From: Paraburkholderia panacisoli
Lineage (GTDB): Bacteria; Pseudomonadota; Gammaproteobacteria; Burkholderiales; Burkholderiaceae
Direction of reading: 5' to 3'
Assembly: GCF_008369935.1 (NCBI RefSeq)
Contig: NZ_VTUZ01000014.1
Coordinates: 124,001 to 188,000 of the forward strand
DNA: 64,000 nt
Shown here: piece by piece, positions 43,947 to 52,564 of the stretch
How the letters are laid out: each line of letters begins with the position of its first letter
Numbering within the stretch: position 1 is the first letter of the stretch
The notes under the pieces: model-generated
What the model saw: the letters and a program-made list of their open reading frames with translations, nothing else
The model's database searches: none
What the model was told of the DNA's origin: nothing
Translations under genes and position numbers: made by a program

Positions 43947-45485
43947 ATGTCCTCCGCTTCCTCGCCGGCGAGCGCAGCCGCGCCGCTCAACCGGCCGATG
44001 ATCACCATCTCGATCATGCTCGCAACGCTGATCCAGACGCTCGACAGCACGATCGCCAACGTGGCGCTGCCGCATATGCAGGGCACGCTGTCGGCGTCGC
44101 AGGACGAGATCACGTGGGTGCTGACCTCGTACATCGTCGCCGCCGCGATCGCCACGCCGCTCACCGGCTGGCTGTCCGACCGGCTGAGCGTGAAGCGCCT
44201 CCTGATCGTCGCGATCGGCGGCTTCACGGTGGCGTCGGCGTTGTGCGGATTGTCGGAAACGCTCACGCAGATCGTCGCATCGCGTTTGCTGCAAGGGATT
44301 TTCGGCGCGTCGCTGGTGCCGCTGTCGCAGTCCATCCTGCTCGACATCAACCCGCGCGAAAAGCAGGGCCAGGCGATGGCGGTGTGGGGCATGGGCGTGA
44401 TGGTCGGACCGATTCTCGGACCGACGCTGGGCGGCTGGCTCACCGACAGCTACAACTGGCGCTGGGTGTTCTTCATCAACGTGCCGATCGGCGCGTTCGC
44501 GCTGTTCGGCGTCGCCACCTTCCTGCCCTCGCGCGAGCCGAAACACGACGTCAAGTTCGACGCGTTCGGTTTCATCACGCTGGGTCTCGCGATCGGCGCA
44601 TTGCAGGCGATGCTCGACCGCGGCGAGCAGCTCGACTGGTTCTCATCGACCGAGATCGTCATCGAGTCGCTGGTCGCGGCGATCAGCTTCGCGTTCTTCC
44701 TCGTGCACACGGTGACGGTCGGCGAGACCTCGTTCTTCAAATACAAGTTGCTGAAGGACCCGAACTTCGCGACCGGCACCTTCTTCATCTTCGTGATCGG
44801 CGCGGTGATGTACGCGACGCGCGCGTTGCTGCCGCCGATGCTGCAAAACCTGATGAACTATCCGGTCGCGACCACCGGGCTCGTTACGGCGCCGAGCGGC
44901 GCGGGCACGATGATCGCGATGCTGTTCGCAGGGCGGCTGTTGAAGCGGGTGGACGCGCGGCTGTTGCTGCTCGCCGGCTTCCTGATTTCAGCGTTCGCGT
45001 TGTGGCAGATGATGCACTACACGATCGTGCTGTCGCCGTCGGATATCGTGTGGCCGGGCGTGATCCAGGGCTTCGGGCTCGGTCTCGTGTTCGTGCCGCT
45101 GAGTGCGCTGACCTTCTCGACGCTCGCGCCGGAACTGCGCGCGGACGGCACCGCGACGTACAGCCTGATGCGCAATATCGGCAGCAGTATCGGCATTTCG
45201 ATCGTGCAGACGCTGATGACGCGCAACACGCAGATCTCGCACGCGGACCTCGCGGCGAATGTCACGCCATTCAATCCGGCGATCCAGCCGATGCTGGGCA
45301 GCGGCTCGAACTACGACATCGCGGCACTGAACTCATCGATCACGCAGCAGGCGTCGATGATCGCCTATCTGAACGACTTCAAGCTGATGTTCGTGGCGAC
45401 CCTCCTGGTGATCCCGCTGCTGCTGTTGATCCGCCCATCGAGCAAAGCGCCGGACGCGTCGGCCGCGCATGCGGCGATGGATTGA
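43947..45485 (+). CDS. DHA2-family (EmrB-type) multidrug efflux MFS transporter
   Basis: 512 residues, 14 predicted helices. Helix 1 has the motif TLIQTLDSTIANVALPHMQG; LTGWLSDRLSVKRL is motif A, and GPILGPTLGGWLTDSYNWRWVFFINVPIG is motif C of DHA2 exporters. These proton antiporters expel hydrophobic drugs. I start at MSSASS (43947), because an upstream ATG (43851) would lie inside the promoter/operator. No membrane-fusion partner gene is adjacent. Regulated by the divergent MarR. Confidence 0.93.
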   Translation: MSSASSPASAAAPLNRPMITISIMLATLIQTLDSTIANVALPHMQGTLSASQDEITWVLTSYIVAAAIATPLTGWLSDRLSVKRLLIVAIGGFTVASALCGLSETLTQIVASRLLQGIFGASLVPLSQSILLDINPREKQGQAMAVWGMGVMVGPILGPTLGGWLTDSYNWRWVFFINVPIGAFALFGVATFLPSREPKHDVKFDAFGFITLGLAIGALQAMLDRGEQLDWFSSTEIVIESLVAAISFAFFLVHTVTVGETSFFKYKLLKDPNFATGTFFIFVIGAVMYATRALLPPMLQNLMNYPVATTGLVTAPSGAGTMIAMLFAGRLLKRVDARLLLLAGFLISAFALWQMMHYTIVLSPSDIVWPGVIQGFGLGLVFVPLSALTFSTLAPELRADGTATYSLMRNIGSSIGISIVQTLMTRNTQISHADLAANVTPFNPAIQPMLGSGSNYDIAALNSSITQQASMIAYLNDFKLMFVATLLVIPLLLLIRPSSKAPDASAAHAAMD

Positions 45486-45489
45486 TCGT

Positions 45490-46221
45490 TCATCCCTCGA
45501 TCCGCCCGCGCGTCACCCCGAGCAACGACGCCATCGCCGCGCGCGCCGCAGCGGCATCCCGTCTGCGAATCGCGTCGAACACCGCCGTATGATCGGTGAG
45601 CGACGCGTTGAACACGTCCGCGCGTTTCGCATTCAGCCGCAGCTGCGCTTCGAGCGTGCGCTCGATCAGCGTGCCGAGCGGAATCAGCAATTCGTTGCTG
45701 CAAGCGGTCAGCACGCTCAAATGAAACTGCAGATCGGCCCGCACCCACTCATCGACATTGCGCGCCGCCGCCATCGCCGCGTGCGCGTTGGCCAGCGCGC
45801 GGAACGTGTCGTCCGTATATGAGGTTGCGGCGAGACTCGCGGCATACGGCTCGATCATCTCGCGCATCTCCTGCAGCTTGAGCGCAAACACCATCGGCTC
45901 GGCGACGCGCGAGTACCAGTCGAGCACATCGACATCGAGCAGATTCCACGCGGGCTTTGGCCGCACGCGCGTGCCCACGCGCGGCCGCGATTCGATCAGC
46001 CCTTTCGAGGTGAGCGTGCGCAGCGCCTCGCGCAACACCGTGCGGCTGACGCCGAACGTCGCCATCAACTCCGCCTCGCGCGGCAGGATCGAATCGGGCG
46101 CATAGTCGCCGCGCAGAATCGCGGTCGCCAGCAGATGGGCGACGCGCCCATGCAGATCGTGCTGAATAGCTCTCTCCCAGCGGCCTTGCGGCGTTGTTGA
46201 AATGCGAACCGGGTGCTGCAT
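45490..46221 (-). CDS. GntR-family (FadR subgroup) regulator
   Basis: 243 residues. The N-terminal winged helix is LATAILRGDYAPDSILPREAELMATFGVSRTVLREALRTLTSKGLIESRPRVGTRV; the C-terminal FCD domain (about 95-230) contains the metal-binding His residues in FHLSVL and LTDHTAVFDAI. It is divergent from dgoD, so it is probably the DgoR-type repressor of galactonate catabolism. It converges with the DHA2 gene with only four bases between. Confidence 0.92.
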   Translation of the reverse strand: MQHPVRISTTPQGRWERAIQHDLHGRVAHLLATAILRGDYAPDSILPREAELMATFGVSRTVLREALRTLTSKGLIESRPRVGTRVRPKPAWNLLDVDVLDWYSRVAEPMVFALKLQEMREMIEPYAASLAATSYTDDTFRALANAHAAMAAARNVDEWVRADLQFHLSVLTACSNELLIPLGTLIERTLEAQLRLNAKRADVFNASLTDHTAVFDAIRRRDAAAARAAMASLLGVTRGRIEG

Positions 46222-46315
46222 CGGCGTGGAACGGCGCTTCGGTCACGAATTCCGATCTCCACCGCTTCGACGCCGTCCGGCTCCGACCATCCTCAGGTCA
46301 CTATTTAGCAAATAA

Positions 46316-46329
46316 TACTATTAATAGTA
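46316..46329. promoter_or_regulatory. Candidate GntR operator
   Basis: TACTATTAATAGTA, a perfect 14-bp palindrome in an A/T-rich stretch of the divergent region, about 77 bases before dgoD. It is a natural candidate for the neighbouring GntR regulator. Confidence 0.55.
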
Positions 46330-46406
46330 CTTAAATGAGCTTTTGTTGTAGCATGTGAATCCTCGAAATATTTCGCAGGCGCCCAAGCCGCAAGGAGACG
46401 CACACC

Positions 46407-47555
46407 ATGAAAATCACCAAGCTCGAAACCTTCATCGTTCCGCCGCGCTGGTGCTTCCTGAAGATCGAGACTGACGAAGGTATCGTCGGCTGGGGTGAGC
46501 CGGTGGTCGAGGGCCGCGCGCACACCGTAGCGGCTGCGGTGGAAGAGCTGGCCGATTATCTGATCGGCAAGGACCCGCTGTTGATCGAAGACCACTGGCA
46601 GGTGATGTACCGCGCGGGCTTCTACCGCGGCGGCCCGATCACGATGAGCGCGATCGCCGGCGTCGACCAGGCGTTGTGGGACATCAAGGGCAAGCATCAT
46701 GGCGTGCCGGTGCATGCGCTGCTCGGCGGCCAGGTGCGCGACAAGATCAAGGTGTACTCGTGGATCGGCGGCGATCGTCCGAGCGACGTCGCGAACAACG
46801 CACGCGCGGTGGTCGAACGCGGCTTCAAGGCCGTGAAGATGAACGGCTCGGAAGAACTGCAGATCATCGACACCTTCGACAAGGTGCAAGGCGTGATCAA
46901 CAACGTCGCGGCGGTGCGCGAGGCGGTGGGGCCGAACATCGGCATCGGCGTGGACTTCCACGGCCGCGTACACAAGCCGATGGCGAAGGTGCTGGCCAAA
47001 GAGCTCGACCCGTACAAGCTGCTCTTCATCGAAGAGCCGGTGCTGTCGGAGAACGCCGAAGCGCTGCGCGACATCGTCAACCAGACCAACACGCCGATCG
47101 CGCTGGGCGAGCGTCTGTATTCGCGCTGGGACTTCAAGCACATTCTGTCGGGCGGCTACGTCGATATCATCCAGCCGGACGCGTCGCATGCGGGCGGCAT
47201 CACCGAGTGCCGCAAGATCGCCTCGATGGCCGAAGCGTACGACGTCGCGCTTGCGCTGCATTGCCCGCTCGGCCCGATTGCTTTGGCAACCTGCCTGCAG
47301 ATCGACGCGGTGAGCTACAACGCGTTCATCCAGGAACAGAGCCTCGGGATTCACTATAACCAGGGCAACGACCTGCTCGACTACATCAAGAATCCGGAAG
47401 TCTTCAAATACGAAGACGGCTTCGTGTCGATACCGCAAGGCCCCGGCCTCGGCATCGAGGTCAACGAAGAGAAGGTGCGCGAGATGGCGAAGGTCGGGCA
47501 TCGCTGGCGCAACCCGGTGTGGCGCCACGAGGACGGCAGCGTCGCCGAATGGTAA
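46407..47555 (+). CDS. dgoD: D-galactonate dehydratase
   Basis: 382 residues, enolase superfamily. MKITKLETFIVPPRWCFLKIETDEG, WGEPVVEGRAHTV, YRGGPITMSAIAGVDQALWDI and the C-terminal EQSLGIHYNQGNDLLDY are DgoD hallmarks. Metal ligands lie in VDFHGRVH, FIEEPV and ALGERL; the catalytic His follows in ALHCPLGP. It makes 2-keto-3-deoxygalactonate. AAGGAGACGCACACC precedes the start. Other dgo genes are not in the window, so the rest of the pathway is elsewhere. Confidence 0.95.
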   Translation: MKITKLETFIVPPRWCFLKIETDEGIVGWGEPVVEGRAHTVAAAVEELADYLIGKDPLLIEDHWQVMYRAGFYRGGPITMSAIAGVDQALWDIKGKHHGVPVHALLGGQVRDKIKVYSWIGGDRPSDVANNARAVVERGFKAVKMNGSEELQIIDTFDKVQGVINNVAAVREAVGPNIGIGVDFHGRVHKPMAKVLAKELDPYKLLFIEEPVLSENAEALRDIVNQTNTPIALGERLYSRWDFKHILSGGYVDIIQPDASHAGGITECRKIASMAEAYDVALALHCPLGPIALATCLQIDAVSYNAFIQEQSLGIHYNQGNDLLDYIKNPEVFKYEDGFVSIPQGPGLGIEVNEEKVREMAKVGHRWRNPVWRHEDGSVAEW

Positions 47556-47566
47556 GTGCGTGAATG

Positions 47567-47595
47567 CATGCCGCCTGCGGGCGGCATGTTTATTT
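47567..47595 (+). terminator. Terminator of dgoD
   Basis: CATGCCGCC-TGCG-GGCGGCATG, a perfect 9-bp stem followed by TTTATTTG, twelve bases after the stop. Confidence 0.85.
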
Positions 47596-47840
47596 GCGTT
47601 GCGACCGCTCGCCCGTCCACCCGGCTGTTACGGTGACGTCACGCGCGGGGCGTCGCAGTAACGAAACATCCCGGGCCAAACCGGCCGAAACACGCATTCC
47701 CCAGCCCTTTCCCCGCCTCGCCCATTCTCGCAGACAGCCTTATCCACCAAGGCTTTCAGGCCGTTGGTTCGGCATCAGACATACGCATGGCCCTCTCCTT
47801 GCTGAAATGCCTGCAAACAACACAGGCAGCGGGGAACATC

Positions 47841-48143
47841 ATGGGCGAATTCCTGCCGGACTATCTGATCCGCGAGCAGGCCGCCGTCGGGGCGCTGGCG
47901 GCGTTCGGCGTGCTGCGCATCCTCGGCGCGGTGCTCGCGTTCGAACGGGGCTGGCGCATCGCGGTGGTCGAAAAATGCTTCATCGCCGCCGCGCTCGCCT
48001 ATTGCCTGCCGCAGCTTTTCGACCTGCTGACGCATCTGTACAGTTCGCGCGCCGCCGGCGCCGAACTCGAAGGCAAGGCTGCGGGCTGCGCGATCGCGCT
48101 CTTCTGTGCGCCGATCGTCGGCCATCACCTCGGGCTGGAATAA
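47841..48143 (+). CDS. Small hydrophobic protein of unknown function
   Basis: 100 residues from the ATG at 47841, which has GGGGAA five bases upstream; another ATG at 47787 would add 18. It contains hydrophobic stretches (QAAVGALAAFGVLRILGAVLAF; CFIAAALAYCLPQLFDLL; AAGCAIALFCAPIVG) that could be two or three membrane helices. I do not recognise a family. A YodC-like gene follows six bases on, so the two are probably co-transcribed. Confidence 0.6.
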   Translation: MGEFLPDYLIREQAAVGALAAFGVLRILGAVLAFERGWRIAVVEKCFIAAALAYCLPQLFDLLTHLYSSRAAGAELEGKAAGCAIALFCAPIVGHHLGLE

Positions 48144-48149
48144 GCGGGC

Positions 48150-48389
48150 ATGCCGGGCGGCCTACTTCTCGCGCGGCTGGCAAAGCGACTCGCGAAGCCC
48201 GCGTATGGCCCGGGCGACGTGCTGAAGCTGCGCTCCGGCGGACGCCCGATGACCGCGATATGGAGCGGCCCGGTGCTATTCGCACCGGGCAACTGGCTGA
48301 TCTGCCAATGGTTCAGCGACGCCGGCGATCTGCAGCAGGAGATGTTTGCGGAGGAGACCCTGCAACGGGCGGACCGCGCCGCGCCGTAA
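48150..48389 (+). CDS. YodC-like DUF2158 protein
   Basis: 79 residues. GDVLKLRSGGRPMTAIW and NWLICQWFSDAGDLQQEMFAEETL match the short DUF2158/YodC family (GDVV-LKSGGP-MTV ... CQWF ... F-E-TL). The N-terminal 20 residues are an extension. The biochemical role is unknown. It ends ahead of a strong terminator. Confidence 0.8.
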   Translation: MPGGLLLARLAKRLAKPAYGPGDVLKLRSGGRPMTAIWSGPVLFAPGNWLICQWFSDAGDLQQEMFAEETLQRADRAAP

Positions 48390-48694
48390 TCGTCCACTAG
48401 AGAGCAGTAACGGATCTGCTGGCCACTGCCATGCGACCGTGTGTATTGCGCCGCACACTTTTTCTGTGCGGCGTTTTTTTATCTGGCGGGTGCCTGTTGC
48501 AAAGGTGAGCGATGTGCGTCGCGCACAGGCTGGCGAGGTAGGCGGTGAAGTACGGCCAGCACGGAAGCTTGCCGTACGAGCCTTCGCTCAGAACGCAAGC
48601 GTCCGATGCCCAGACGCTTGCGATTCGAACCCAGAGCCCTCGGCCTGCCGCAAGCCGCGCCCCTCACCCGACTCGATGCGCCACGCCGCCCGCT
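48390..48694. other. Convergent intergenic region
   Basis: 305 bases between the YodC-like gene (plus) and copD (minus). It holds the terminator at 48449-48480. The remainder has no recognisable gene or second T-rich hairpin. Confidence 0.5.
48449..48480 (+). terminator. Terminator after the YodC-like gene
   Basis: CGCCGCACA-CTTTTTC-TGTGCGGCG, perfect 9-bp stem, followed by seven T. Confidence 0.92.
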
Positions 48695-49624
48695 TCAACC
48701 CAGCGCCGCGAACCCCGGCACGCAATGCGACAGCACGGCCGCCGCGGCAAACGCACCGATCATCGCCAGTGCTTCCAGATACAGCACGTTGACGAACGTA
48801 TGCGCATCCATCGTCGAGGCGGTGCGGCGCAGGCGCGGCAGCGCGAGGAACCGGTTGAGTCCGCCGAGCACCAGCGCCAGCGCGACGAGCACGAGCTTCA
48901 GCGTCAGCACATGGCCCCAGGTGCTCAACTGAATCGCTTCGAGCGAGCTGCCCGAGCCGCGCACCGCATTGAAGATGCCGGACAGCAGCACGAGCCCGAC
49001 CGCCACCACCGACACACTCGACACCTGAGTCGCGGTGCGGATCAGCATCCCGCGCGCGGTCGAAGCGCCAAGCGCCGGCAGAACCGCAAGCCCCGCTGCC
49101 ATCGCCAGCCCGCCCCAAACGGCGGTGACGAGCACGTGCAGCGTTTGCATGCCGATCGCTGCCGAGGCCACGCCGGCATCGGCCGCATGCCCGAGCGACG
49201 CCTTGCCCGCCGCGATCGCGATCACCGCGAGCCACAGCAGCGCATTGCGCAACATGCCCGGCTGACCGGTCAGCGCGGTGCCGAGCAACACCAGCGCGCC
49301 GCCGAACGCGACACTCCAGCCGTAGCCGACATGCGTTTGCGTCAGCACGGTCGGCACCACGCCGAACGCGGCGGGCAGCGCGACGCCGCTCATCGAGGCC
49401 GCCTGATACAGCAGCCAGCCGAGGTCCGCGAGCACCAGCACGACGCTGGCGGTCAGCATCGAACGATGCGCGCGCAGCCAGGCCGGGCGCGCCGGCGAGA
49501 TCTGCTGCTGGGCGTCTTTCGCGAGCCACGCGCCGAGCAGCGCCGAACCGACGGCAAACGCAAACGCGACATTCATGAGCGCGGCCATCGCGACCTGCCC
49601 GATCCACAGTCCGTCGATGCTCAT
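48695..49624 (-). CDS. copD: Copper resistance protein CopD
   Basis: 309 residues, about eight transmembrane helices. Family features: HVGYGWSVAFGGALVLL, the conserved His of MQTLHVLVTAVWGGLAMAAGLAVLP and the C-terminal FVNVLYLEALAMIGAFAAAAVLS. CopD is thought to carry copper across the inner membrane in partnership with periplasmic CopC. Its ATG overlaps the copC stop by four bases. Confidence 0.9.
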   Translation of the reverse strand: MSIDGLWIGQVAMAALMNVAFAFAVGSALLGAWLAKDAQQQISPARPAWLRAHRSMLTASVVLVLADLGWLLYQAASMSGVALPAAFGVVPTVLTQTHVGYGWSVAFGGALVLLGTALTGQPGMLRNALLWLAVIAIAAGKASLGHAADAGVASAAIGMQTLHVLVTAVWGGLAMAAGLAVLPALGASTARGMLIRTATQVSSVSVVAVGLVLLSGIFNAVRGSGSSLEAIQLSTWGHVLTLKLVLVALALVLGGLNRFLALPRLRRTASTMDAHTFVNVLYLEALAMIGAFAAAAVLSHCVPGFAALG

Positions 49625-49998
49625 TTGACGTCGAACGCGAAGTCGCCTTGGGTACGGTGGCCGTCAGAGGCCACTGCGATCCAGTGCACCGCATAGCGGC
49701 CCGCGCTCAACTGCGGCAGCGCGAGGCGCATGACCTTGGGATCCTGCTGATCGACTTCCGCTGCAGCGGGCGCTGCGGCCTTGCCGCTCGCATCGGCAAG
49801 CGCGATCCTGCTGAAGGCCGGCTCGAGCGGCTCGGTGAAATGGATCGTGACGGCGGCGGGCGCCGCGACTTCGGCGTTGGCCGCCGGTTCGCTCGACGCC
49901 AGATGCGCATGCGCAAACGCCGTGGACGTCACAACCAGCGCCGCGGCGCCGAATATCAACGCACGCAGCGCCGGACGGGAAAATTGGATTAGCTTCAT
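49621..49998 (-). CDS. copC: Periplasmic copper-binding protein CopC
   Basis: 125 residues. A signal peptide ends AFA, and the mature protein starts HAHLASSEPAANAEV; this N-terminal His is the Cu(II) ligand in CopC proteins. HWIAVASDGHRTQGDF supplies the second His and Asp of the site. No Met-rich Cu(I) loop is seen, so it is probably the Cu(II)-only type. I start at MKLIQFS (49998). It is translationally coupled to copD. Confidence 0.93.
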   Translation of the reverse strand: MKLIQFSRPALRALIFGAAALVVTSTAFAHAHLASSEPAANAEVAAPAAVTIHFTEPLEPAFSRIALADASGKAAAPAAAEVDQQDPKVMRLALPQLSAGRYAVHWIAVASDGHRTQGDFAFDVK

Positions 49999-50392
49999 GT
50001 AAGGCCGATAGCGGATGAACAGGAAAACCATGGCTCGAACCGGGGCGCCCGGTTCGGGGCGCGCCCGGCTCCGGGAGCGGCCGGCAAGCCCGGAAGTGTA
50101 CGCTTCGATGGTTCTCGCGGACATCGGTTCAACCTGCTTTGTCGATCGGCATGCCGCGAGTCGCGCTGACGGCGTGGAGCGCGTCGCTAATTTTGAGACG
50201 ACGCAAAGAACCATGAAGGGCTATTCCGCGTCAAACTGTCGCATGGCCGTCACACCCCGGAACCTTCTCACCTGTGGCAAATAGTCACCATCACCCTTCG
50301 ATGATAGAATGCTGCGTCGCCGCAGCGCCGGCTGCCCTTCACACCGAGCCGCTCGAAGTTCGGTCAGGTCCCCGATTTTGATGGAGTTACGC
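49999..50392. other. Divergent copC / cytochrome intergenic region
   Basis: 394 bases without a gene. TAGAAT at about 50306 could be a -10 for the cytochrome genes, but no good -35 is spaced with it. No copper-responsive operator consensus was recognised. Confidence 0.35.
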
Positions 50393-51112
50393 GTGTCTTC
50401 AAGACGCCTTTTCCGCCCGTTGCTCGCCCTTCTGCTGATCGGCTCCGCGGGTGTCTATAGCGCAGCGAAAGCGCAGACTCAACCGAAGGCCCCCGACACG
50501 ATGGAAGCGCGCGTGCAAGGGTGCACGGCCTGCCACGGCACTCACGGGCAAGGCACCGACAACGACTACTTCCCACGCCTCGCGGGCAAGCCGGCCGACT
50601 ACCTGTACAACCAGTTGCAGAACTTCCGCGAAGGGCGTCGCAAGTACCCGCCCATGAACTACCTCGTCACGTATCTTTCGGACGACTACCTTCACAAGAT
50701 CGCCACCTACTTCTCGCAACAGCGTCCGCCGTATCCGACGCCGGCCAAGCCGACGGTGTCGTCGGCAACGCTCGCGCGCGGCCAGCAGCTGGTGCTCAAC
50801 GGCGACACCTCGAAGCAGATTCCGGCTTGCGTGGCTTGCCACGGCAAGGCGTTGACGGGTATGGAACCGGCTATCCCCGGTCTCGTCGGTCTGCACTCCG
50901 ATTACATCAGCGCGCAGCTCGGCGCCTGGCGCTCGGGTTCGCGTCACGCCATCGCGCCTGATTGCATGCATACCATCGCCACGCGCCTGACCGACGAAGA
51001 CGTGAACGCCGTTGCGGCATGGCTTTCCACGCAGCAGGCCCCACAAAACCCCGTGCCGGCTCCGGCCCGCTCGATGAAGACTCCGCTTGCCTGCGGCAGC
51101 GAACCGCAATAA
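50393..51112 (+). CDS. Dihaem cytochrome c (cytochrome c4-like)
   Basis: 239 residues from the GTG at 50393, chosen because GGAG lies six bases upstream; an in-frame ATG at 50381 is possible. Signal peptide to about residue 28, then haem sites CTACH (44-48) and CVACH (146-150), one per half, as in c4 cytochromes. Met ligands are likely in PPMNYLV and DCMHTI. It should shuttle electrons in the periplasm. The trihaem cytochrome gene starts 21 bases later. Confidence 0.9.
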   Translation: MSSRRLFRPLLALLLIGSAGVYSAAKAQTQPKAPDTMEARVQGCTACHGTHGQGTDNDYFPRLAGKPADYLYNQLQNFREGRRKYPPMNYLVTYLSDDYLHKIATYFSQQRPPYPTPAKPTVSSATLARGQQLVLNGDTSKQIPACVACHGKALTGMEPAIPGLVGLHSDYISAQLGAWRSGSRHAIAPDCMHTIATRLTDEDVNAVAAWLSTQQAPQNPVPAPARSMKTPLACGSEPQ

Positions 51113-51133
51113 GGCACCGGGAGAGACACTCAA

Positions 51134-52432
51134 ATGAAACGCAAGTCTTTGTTCGCCCTCTCGGCAGTCGTCGTGGTTGCGGCTGCCGCACTCGTTCCCG
51201 TCCTGTGGTCGGGCGGCGACAACCTGCATAACGGCTCGGCGATGGCAGCAACGCCCGCCGATCAGGCCGAACTGATCAAGAAGGGCGAGTACCTCGCCCG
51301 CGCCGGCGACTGTATCGCCTGCCACACGGTGCGCGGCGGCAAGCAGTTCGCCGGCGGCCTGCCGATGGCCACGCCGTTCGGTACGATGTTCACGCCGAAC
51401 ATCACGCCCGACGACCAGTACGGCATCGGCAAGTGGACCCAGGACGACTTCTATCGCGCGATGCACACCGGCCGCTCGAAAGACGGCAGCCTGCTGTATC
51501 CGGGCTTCCCGTTCACGAGCTACACGAAGGTCACGCGCGCCGACTCGGACGCGATCTACGCGTTCCTGCGCTCGGTCCCACCGGTCAACGTGCCGAGCCG
51601 TCCGCACGAGCTGAAATTCCCGTTCAACCAGCGCAACATGCTGATCGGCTGGCGCACGCTGTTCTTCCGTGAAGGCGAGTTCAAGCCGGACCCGACCAAG
51701 TCGGTCGAATGGAACCGTGGCGCGTATCTGATCGAAGGCCTCGGCCATTGCGGCATGTGCCACACGTCGATCAACGCGATGGGCGGTCCGGTCAACTCGG
51801 CGGCATTCGCCGGCGGCCTGATCCCGCTGCAGAACTGGTACGCGCCGTCGCTGACGTCGAACCGCGAAGCGGGCCTCGGCGACTGGGACCTCAAGGACAT
51901 CGCCGATCTGCTGAAGACGGGCGTGTCGAACCGCGGCGCCGTGTTCGGTCCGATGGCCGAAGTGGTTCACAACAGCCTGCAGTACATGACGGACGAGGAC
52001 ATCAATGCGATGGCCACGTACCTGAAGACGATTCCGCAGAAGAGCGAGGCGCCTGAGCCGCTGCAGCTGGAAACGTCGGAGAAATTCGGCGGCGAACTGT
52101 TGAAGCAAGGTCAGAAGATCTACGCTGACAACTGCGCGAAGTGCCACGCGGAAAATGGTCTGGGCATGCCGCCGTCGTTCCCGCCGCTCGCGAACAACCA
52201 GTCGATCCAGATGCCGTCGGCGGTTAACCCGATCCGCATGGTGCTGAACGGCGGTTACCCGCCGAGCACGGACGCCAACCCGCATCCGTATGGCATGCCG
52301 CCGTTTGCGCAGGCGCTGTCGAATCAGGAAGTGGCGGCAGTCGTGACATACATCCGTATGTCCTGGGGCAACCACGGCACGGCCGTGTCGCCGCAGCAAG
52401 TGGCCGATCTGCGTTCGGCGCCGCTCGACTAA
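51134..52432 (+). CDS. Trihaem membrane-anchored cytochrome c, dehydrogenase-subunit type
   Basis: 432 residues. An N-terminal uncleaved or cleaved hydrophobic segment (8-25) is followed by three haem motifs: CIACH (60-64), CGMCH (206-210) and CAKCH (334-338). This layout matches the cytochrome subunit of membrane alcohol, gluconate or aldehyde dehydrogenases, which passes electrons to quinone or an oxidase. No catalytic dehydrogenase gene is next to it here. It is co-transcribed with the dihaem cytochrome and ends at a strong terminator. Confidence 0.92.
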   Translation: MKRKSLFALSAVVVVAAAALVPVLWSGGDNLHNGSAMAATPADQAELIKKGEYLARAGDCIACHTVRGGKQFAGGLPMATPFGTMFTPNITPDDQYGIGKWTQDDFYRAMHTGRSKDGSLLYPGFPFTSYTKVTRADSDAIYAFLRSVPPVNVPSRPHELKFPFNQRNMLIGWRTLFFREGEFKPDPTKSVEWNRGAYLIEGLGHCGMCHTSINAMGGPVNSAAFAGGLIPLQNWYAPSLTSNREAGLGDWDLKDIADLLKTGVSNRGAVFGPMAEVVHNSLQYMTDEDINAMATYLKTIPQKSEAPEPLQLETSEKFGGELLKQGQKIYADNCAKCHAENGLGMPPSFPPLANNQSIQMPSAVNPIRMVLNGGYPPSTDANPHPYGMPPFAQALSNQEVAAVVTYIRMSWGNHGTAVSPQQVADLRSAPLD

Positions 52433-52451
52433 GCAGCGTTGGTTGCACCTG

Positions 52452-52493
52452 GGGCGCGGCCTGCGAGATTCGCGGCCGCGCCCTTCGTTTTTT
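52452..52493 (+). terminator. Terminator of the cytochrome operon
   Basis: GGGCGCGGCC and GGCCGCGCCC form a perfect 10-bp stem with a twelve-base loop, then TTCGTTTTTT. Confidence 0.9.
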
Positions 52494-52564
52494 CAGGACC
52501 GGTATCATGTGGGCATGTTTGTGCTTGTAGCCGCCCTTATGAAACCGCGCAGGAGGAAAGAGTC

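Noticed and set aside
48545..49696. 383-codon plus-strand frame opposite copD
   Set aside because: Shadow of copD; no hydrophobic helices or motifs, and the copC-copD overlap confirms the minus-strand reading.
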